DNA from: Aplysia californica
Taxonomy: Eukaryota > Mollusca > Gastropoda > Aplysiida > Aplysiidae
Reading direction: 5' to 3'
DNA: 64,000 nt
NCBI RefSeq assembly: GCF_000002075.1
Contig: NW_004797409.1
Coordinates: 644,296 to 708,295 of the forward strand
The position numbers and the translations under genes were made by a program. The notes beneath the pieces are model-generated. The model was not told the DNA's origin. It saw nothing but the letters and a program-made list of their open reading frames with translations, and searched no databases. Of this stretch, positions 14,201 to 23,200 are shown piece after piece (position 1 is the first letter of the stretch; the number at the start of each line of letters is the position of its first letter).

Positions 14201-17200
14201 CCACGCTGCCTCACCTATGTATTTTTTTCTTGCTTTTTTCAAAGGTTAGAACTTAAATTTCGACAAAATGTTTTTCGAGCTCATGCAACGAATCCACAGA
14301 ATAAGACACTGTAATGTTTTATAACATGTCAAAATTTTGCGCTTAGTACATCTGAACAGCTGGCTAACAAAATAATTTTGAATGTAGGTCTCTGAGATGA
14401 GAAATCTCTTATATTGAACCAATGGTTTAAGCTCTCAAGATAACGAAGAAGTGAGACAATCTTGCAAACAAGGAGACAGATGCTTGAGAGAAACTGGTGT
14501 GTATATGTGTGCATGTGTGTCAGTTTTTGTGTTGTGTGTGCGTGTGTGTTTGTGTTTATTGTTGTTTGTGCATAACAAAACCACACACACACACAATCTC
14601 TTTCTCTCTATCTGTCTTTCTCTCTTTTCTACTTAGCTATCCACCTATCTTCTGTTTTGTTTCTGTTCCCACCCCCACCCCCCCTCTCTCTCTCTCCTTT
14701 CCTCTCTCTCACATACATACAAATACAAAGACATAAATTGAACCGCACACAAACTATATCTTTTTCTTCTTGAACTTAAATACAGCCCATGTCGCAAATG
14801 TTTCAATCGTACAATAAATAAATCTCTACAAATTATAAACGAAAAGATCCAGTTAATTTACAGTTACTTTGAAATATAAAATAGATTAAACAAAAAATAA
14901 AGACTTAAGAAAGAAACACAATATTCGTAAGAATATGGGAATATGAGATAAAAATAGGACCACAACATATATCAGACCTTTTGCACAAAGAAGAAGCAGA
15001 AGCAATCAAAGAAGTAGGCACATAAAAGTTTGCCTGTTAAACTTTATAGGTAGTTTCACATGGCACACAAAGGGTTGTTTATAGGAGCCAGAAATACTGG
15101 AATCTGACTAGGCTGAATGTAAACAAACTTCAGAATATAGAAAAGTTCTGCAGAATGTCAGTCAACAAAGAGCACAAGCATAGCTCATTCATTATTAACA
15201 AAGTCCAATCCCATGATCAGAAAAATAAATAGCCCTCAGCCTACAGACCCTATCTACAATAAAAACCAAAAGCACAGGAACACTTACCAAAAAGCCCACA
15301 TAGATTCCTACGACCTTTTGTTCTTCCAACCCTGGGTGACAAAATTAACAAGCATGAGAAAAGTTCTAGGACATCATTTCAAGTCCCTGTAAGACTATAA
15401 GGCACAACTAAAAACAGCAATGGCAATCAAAATAGAAAGCTGATAATAGAACTTAACTATCAATTACTGAGCAATGCAATTTTAAAAACAATAATGAATA
15501 AGAAGAATGCAACTGACAAAGTTCTTTTCAGAAACAACATTTTCTTAGGGAAATAATGGTGAACCAATAAGTTCTTTTCAGAAACAAAATTTTCTTAGAG
15601 AAATAATAGTGAACCAATTGTGGTAAAATATGCTTCCAAGTTCGACTAATGCGTATGGTAGATATGATGACACACAGCACTAAACCTAGATGGATGCCAT
15701 GGAGTAACATTTGTATATCATTTGAATTAAATCTGTAAAACAAAACAATGACAAAAGAAAAATAAGAATTGTGAAGCCAATATCATAAATCATTTAAATT
15801 TTCAAGAGCAGTGACATAGGAATACTTACAGATACCATAATACGGTGAAATCAGAATGAATCTTACCATGAGGCATTCCAGGCATGAGAAAAGTCCACCA
15901 GCATTAACAGCTGTAACAGGATGAAAAGAAAGCCTCCAACCATCCCTACATACATCCAGTCTGAAAAAAATACAAAATACAGAAGTTCGCTTAAACTGAA
16001 CACGTTTAACCCCAAAACAGGGGTAATCAGAAAAGAACATAAAATCCATAATATTTTTATGCTTTTCTTAGAACAACCTCTCTAAACTGAAAACCAAAGA
16101 AAATGCGGGGCTCTTGCAGATTTCAGTTTAAATAGACTCCACTCTAATGAGATTTCTTTCCCTTGCCATCTTTTAAGGAGAGTGAGAATGTTATGAGACT
16201 TTCCACATGTTTGAGGGTGTGATGGACATAATGAAAACAACTTCTAGATTGATAAGAAAAAGCAGAAGTATTTGAAAAGATGGTTATCAAATTTGTGACT
16301 TTTCTGTCTCAGGTAGAAAAGCCAATCCCTCACCATATGCTGCATATTTTTTTTTTTTTTGGGGGGGGGGGGGGGGGGGGAGGGGGTAGCCCATTGAACA
16401 CATGTTGGGTGACATTGGTGGGCTACTGTGAGCCAAAAAAATTTATTTTTTTAAAGACAAGAAAAAAAAAATGAAAGTGAGACAGGCAGCCTGGAGGAAT
16501 GATGATGCTGCCCAAAATTCATCTTTGATAGGCTGGTACTTTTTTTTTTTTTTTAGCATGCTAAGGGGTATTGTAATGCAAAGAATAAAAAAAGAAAAAG
16601 CTGGGGAAAAAAGGGAAAAAGCTGGGATTTGAAACCTTTCTTGCTAAACGGCTGTATGTTACACAGAAAGTATTGCACATTGTAAAATGGAATTGTTATT
16701 TGAGTAACAGCTTTATCTGGAAACCTCCAGGAATTGATTTAGGTGATTGTGGATAGACGCCGATGATATGGTTCCATGACCTAACACTCAGTACCCCAGA
16801 AAACCCCAAAGCAAATTACAGTCAAACCTGTCCATAAAGGTCCCTAAAGATCACAGTAAAAAAGTGACTGTTATAGAAAAGCTGTCACTGTTGACAGGGC
16901 CTGAATTATGGACACTTACTAAACAAACTCAAACAGATGGTATAAAATTTGAAATCTTAATTCTAATTTCCATCAAAGTAGCAATCCATCATAAGAACTT
17001 TTTTGTATTGATTGAATGTACACACTAATAGGGTTCCCGCTTATTAAGGAGAAAACATTTCCTTTTCAATTTTAATGGATTTTGTAGCCATTTTCACAGT
17101 AATTAAATAAAGTAAAGATGACAGAGACTGGAAGAAGAAATGAAGAGAAATGAATTGTAGGAAATAATAAGGGTTGAATTAAATTGTGCTGACCAATCAA

Positions 17201-20200
17201 CTAAATGATCACAAAATGGCCTCAACCATGAAGAAATTGTTGGTGGTAGGTAATTTTTAGTCACCCATTTTGACAGGGTTACTCACCCACAGTGTAAAAC
17301 TGTCATACACCACTCTTTGCACACACCACTTTTTGACATGTAGTCAATGATAGCGACAGCACACACTTTGTGTCAAGAGATGAGCCCTCTACGATTACTA
17401 GCTTTGAAGATGAAAATATCTGCTCTGGCAATTCACAAAAATCATTTGCTTCATAATAAGATTTTGGATTTTGTACGTTGAATGATAATAATGGCTGCTA
17501 GTTAGCTGTTGACATCAAGTGTCCCTTTAACAGCCATCTTTTAGTAAGTACAGATTACACTTCAAGGTACATATTTATCTAGGAGCCATTTTTTTGTGGT
17601 AGAAAATTATGAAAAAAAATTAAAATTCTAAAAACTTACAAACGCTGAAAGCTGGTGGGACATAAAATGCTGCAACACACAGTCCACAGAGTACAAAGAA
17701 CTTGAACAGCCAATACCTGAGAAATGGAAAGTTTTAACAAATCAAATACAGCTGTATTTTTTAATTTAACAAAATGCTCTTTGCTGGTCATGTGAGCACA
17801 AGGCATAATGATAATCACTTAATGCTGACAGGACTACTAGAAACTATTTTAATACAGGTGTCTGGTAATCGAAAAAAATGCATATCATAAGGACACTGTA
17901 GCTTTGCTTTTGCTGTGTAGGCTACATCAATCCATTAATATAAACCAGTGAGCCTTTTCATTAACAAATAACAATGGCAAAACTAAATTGAATGCATTGT
18001 GGCCTTGTTCAGTAATAAATAAAAAGCTTTTGGTAATACATTACTACTAAATCAGTACAATAATACATGTACATTGTATTTGTATTGCTTTGAATTTTAT
18101 GAACCATACCCATTTTGCACACTAGCTCTCCAATGATCACTTGATGGCACAAATATAGTCAGCACCATGAGCAGAAAGTAAAATGTCACCACTGCTAGTC
18201 CTAGTCGGTAAACTGCTTTGTATCCTGTCAGTCGAGTGCAGTGTCCTCCAGGTTCAAACTTTACACACAGATCTGACATCTCATCAAACTGATGTCGAGA
18301 AAAAAAAGGTACAAATTAAAAGGGATACAAGAAAAAGTGGTGTCTGGAGAGGAAAATCATATAACAAAATTAATTTCTTTGCAAATTTGGGTGACAATAG
18401 ATTCAATAAGCATGTGAAGGCCAAAATAGACTATAAAAAATCGCAGCAGCATAAACAATAATCTGCAAGTGTAATTCAAGTCACAGGCACTAAAAAAACA
18501 TTTACAGACTCTGATTCGGGATACAACATGAAGGAATTCAACCCAAAGAAGACAGAGTTAACAAATGAATCCAATCCAACATAGTTTTCCTCTTGTTTTT
18601 TGGCCATGCCAAAAAGACAAACTTAAATAGTAAGCACCATTTGAACAAAACTATATTTGTAAATAGTAAAACAGTAAAACACTTTCACCCAGGAAGCCGG
18701 AATAACACCAATAAATTGAGAAAAACAATAATATTACATCATTAATTTAGAAGGAAATGCAGAAAATACCAGGTTGTATTGGACAGTTTATTAACATCCA
18801 TGAAAACAAGAAAAAACGAAAAAACTTAGGGCTTTACAAAGTTTTGCACTTACATTATCCTGAACAAATTCCCGTAACTGAGGTACCAGCATTAAACACT
18901 GAAGTATAAAAGTAAAAGTCAGCAGCCCTGTATACATAACACGTGTGCCTGTTGACTCATTTATCGGAGGTAAAAAGCCGCAACACAAGGCGCATGATGC
19001 AGGACCACAGCAGCACGCCAACTGAGGACAAAACAGTAAAAAAGAAATTTAAGTCTCATTTATGATATCATACAATAATGTTAATAATATAATAATGACC
19101 AACAGCAAATATTTTGATAAATCATTTGCAAAACTTTTTAAAAAATGGTCAGCTTACAATCACAATTTGAGAAAGAGTAAGCATAATATGATGATGCTAC
19201 ATCCTTCCATGACACTGAAAAATACTTGAATGAAGGCTGCCACTGTTCAAAGAGCTTTGAAATGAAAGGGTAGAGATTTGATTTAATTTTTAGTCCATAT
19301 ATGGAAAGGTGAGCTTTCAAGGAGAATCTTCCTTGTCTGTGAAATATTTATTTTATTACCTTTAATTTTCAGTCAGCTTGTTCTGTCCAATTCTTATTCC
19401 TGCTGTACTATAAACATACCGTCCAGGGAAGGAAAAGTGCTTATGTGGGTGGGGAAAGTGATGAAGTGGGCAAGTGTCAATGGGCTAATCATGTCCCAAG
19501 GACAACATATTAAACTATGCGTGACTACGATTGGAGGAATCTTTTCTTGTTCCAACCAATGGCCTTGTCTTCCTAGTCGGAGACTATCCCAAAAGCTTTC
19601 ATCCTTTAAATGCTGACATCGGTTGCTTATTTTATAAGGAATGAGAGTCATCTTATTCTTGGAGCTTTGTGAAAACGAAAATGTTCTCTTTTAGACTAAT
19701 TTAATTTTCAAAGTAGATCACTTCTTTACTTCTGTTTCTAAAAAACTGGACAGTTCTCTACCTTACGCAGATAAGAACCTGTTAAAAGTGAAATTGCAGG
19801 GAAGAGAAAAAAACAAAAACATCAGCCTTAGACAGAGACGGCAGTAGGACAAATGAGCTTATCTAGTTGTCACATCTATTATAGAGGTGACAAGTCATCT
19901 TACTTCAAATCAAACAGAAATAGTGCGGATGAAAGTCAGCTGGATTAATCAGGAAAACTCTTAGACTCCTTTAGAACTCACATTCTTCAACCTCAAAACT
20001 GCTCAATATAAAAGAGTGATACTTGCAGCCAGCATACATCATATTACGCAAACCTGTGTAAGCTGCAGTCAAACCTGAGTAAGATGGCCACCCATTGTCA
20101 AGGAAAAAAAGTGGCCGTATAAGACAGGTGGCCGTCTTAAGCTGGACTGATCAAGATGAAGGGATTTTAAACCCTGTTCCCCTTGTTAAAGCATAGATTA

Positions 20201-23200
20201 ATTTGGATAATGTTAGAGGCAAGAGATTGCCTGTAGATTTATATAGGATATTTTTTATTTATTTCGTCTATTAAATTTTTAATAAGAATTTTCGTCTGAT
20301 TGCTTCTCTTTGGGTACAGAATGTTTGTAGTGTCAAAATGAATGCCTTCCTTTTTAAATTGATCTTTTAATGCATTTCGGTATTGTATGAACAGTTCACA
20401 TTCCAAAAGTACATGATCAATTGATAGTGTTTTTTGGCACTGGTGGCAGATTTGATTTCTTTTGATGAAAAAATATGGTGAGTATAATCTGAGTCGGGTA
20501 ATCAAGTTTTGGCCCTCTCCATGCGGTACTATAGTTTTTATGTTTGGTACTATCTTTTTAAAGAATGTGCCTGTCTTTGAATTTGTCCATGCAGTCTGAA
20601 AATGTTTTCTTTTACTCTTTGGTGTAAAAGATTTTTCATTTCGAGGGGTCCCAGTTTTTTATTTATATATTCTTTCTTTCGCATTCTTCCCTTGTTTGCA
20701 AGCTTGTCAGCCATCTCATTCCCATCTATTCCGCAATGTGATGGTGTCCAAATAATGGTAACCCTTTTTCCATTAGTTAATAATTGTTCATGTAATTCAA
20801 TTATGTCCTCTAGAATGTCAAATCTAGCATGATTTCTGTGAGGTTCCCCAAGTGATTGGGCTGCCGAGAGAGAATCAGTGAGTATAAGAATATCCCTGTT
20901 CAATTCATCACTGCACGCCTGTTTCATTGCTCTCTGTATCGCTATCAGTTCAGCAGTAAGAATAGAAGTATAATCTGTTATTCGTGAATAAGACCGGATA
21001 TTTTGTGTTTTAACATAGAATCCTGATCCATCAGTGAAATACTGGATATGATTACTATATAAGTCATGAATATGTTTTAATGTAATATTTTTCATTGATG
21101 CGTATTTGTCTTCTCTCTTTTTTATTTTGTTCTTTAGTGTTAGGTCCACATTAATGTCACAATATTTCCATAAGGGTAATTCTTGTTTCAGAGTGGCGGA
21201 CATTTTTTTTTTTTACTTTCAAAATTCCCAAAATTGCTTGTGTGCTTTCTACAATGCCGTTTTTAGGTTTAAGATGTTTGTTTGCGATCTTGATTATTCT
21301 GTCTCTGTAGACATTCCTAGCATTGTTTTCTTTATTATAATTTACTCTATGCCATAGTTTGACCTTGCTTTCCTGCCTTCTTATCCAAAGAGGGGGGATT
21401 TTGGTCACGACTGATAAAGCCATGCTGCTTGCAGCGCGTGTAGAATTGGTGATTATTCTCAATGCTGAATTTTGAATGGTGTCCAGTTTCTTTAGTTGAC
21501 CCTTTGCTCCCTGGTCGTATATTTCCTCTCCATAGGCAAGTCTTGGTAGTATCAGATTTTTGTATATTAATGTTTTTATTTTTGAATTTATCCCCCAGGT
21601 TTTTCCTGCTGTGCATTTCAAAATATTAATGGTGTTGATTCCTTTCTCATATTTTTCAGCTATATGCTCCTTGAACTGGAGGAATTTCTCAAACGTAACT
21701 CCTAGGTATTTTACTGATTTTGTAGTATGGACATTTTTTCCATTTATCTGCCGATCTGGGCACAGTTTTTGGTTAAAGAAGATTGCTTGGGTTTTGTTAA
21801 TATTTACTTTAAATCCAAGATTTGTAAGAGTCTCGACGAGGACATTTGTTGGATTTTCAATAGTTTTTAAAAATGAAAGTGGTATTCTTTTTTGCTCTCT
21901 TTCCGGGGGCATGTTTTGCTTTAATCCACAAGGCAGTGTCATCAGCAAAATGTCCTATGCTTATCCTGGGATATTTATCTTCTATTGCTCCTACCGAATT
22001 TATCAATATATTAAAAAGTGTGGGAGAGATTACTGCCCCCTGGGGTGTTCCGTTTTCCTGACTTTTAATTTCAGATAATACGCCTCCAACTTTTACCTGA
22101 AACGTCCTTTCATAAAGAAAGTCCTTAATATAATTATACATATTGCCATTTATCTCCATTTTCATAAGTTGTTCAAGGGTTCCTTGTTTCCATAGTAGAT
22201 CGTAAGCCTTCTCCAGATCCAAGAAAACTGCCTGTGCATAGGTTTTTGTTGTTCCTGTCTGACCCTCGTATGTTTTTATTAATTTTTGTTTTCTTCCCAA
22301 AGCTGCTTGTTTGGTTTTGCATTTTGGATCAGTTGGCCTGTGTGGTCCCTGGCAGTTAATGCATTAGACATTTTCCTTGCATTCTGCCGCTATATGGTTT
22401 TTCCCTCCACATCTAATGCAAATTTTTGTATTTTCTTTGCAATGGGTTAACGTGTGTCCCATCTTTAGACATTTTAGGCACGGTGGCAGTGCTTTTACGT
22501 ACGGGTGAACCGTTCTTAGCCTAAACGGGGTTTTGATAACATCAGGCAATACGTTATCCTCGATTTTTACTGAAAAAATTGACGTCTTTCCAAGTCTTTT
22601 TGATTCAAGAATATTTTCATTTAGGTTTTTTAAACAGTTTTTTATTTCATTTTCGTTTTCATTCGGAGGGATTCCTTTTATTACTCCGTGTAGGGGTTTC
22701 AATATTCCCTCTATTCTCCATTGGGTGTTTCCCATTTCTGGTGCGTATGGTTCCTTTTTGAGCTTTGTGAAGGTATTCAGGCTAATGTCTGACGCTGGAA
22801 CGTCGCATGGCCTAATCTATGGTTTATTCTTACCGTCTTCACGTCTGCAGAGGTGATAACTCTGCATTCGTGAAGACGGTTGATGATGCCAGGTTTTCCG
22901 ATTTTGGTAGGATGTACCTGGCATCCTTCGATAAGTGTTATCTTAACGATAACCCTATTCATTGTAATATTCTCCCCGGCGGTGTGTGGCAAGGAAACAA
23001 AGGTTCAAACATCCAGATTAATAAACAAAACAAAACAAAATTATATTTTAAAAAAAAATTTAAAAAATGAACAATCAAAAATAATAATAATAAAATTAAA
23101 GTAATTAGAAAATCAAAACAAAACAAAATTCAAAGACAAACCAGCTCAATCTAGGCTAAACACGATCAAGGTAGAAAAACATTTTAAAAAATAAATAAAA

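Larger units (their letters stand above)
20215..22995 (-). mobile_element. Decayed I/Jockey-type LINE with RNase H, internally deleted
   Basis: In order along the minus strand it holds a gag-like ORF1 with CCHC knuckles, then a reverse transcriptase starting at motif A, an RNase H and a C-terminal CxxC...H...C zinc motif. The zinc-knuckle region ([15 protein letters not shown]) runs almost directly into the RT ([11 protein letters not shown]), so the endonuclease and the N-terminal RT blocks are missing. The RT also changes frame near 21,900 and again at the A/T run near 21,205. An A-rich tract follows beyond its 5' end. It lies in SERINC intron 1, in the same orientation. It is non-functional as it stands. 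Confidence 0.88.

Noticed and set aside
15645-15735. Possible SERINC exon with a TTTTACAG acceptor on the minus strand
   Set aside because: Joining it to exon 5 makes a TGA stop; the 44-nt exon at 15,288-15,331 fits both neighbours instead.
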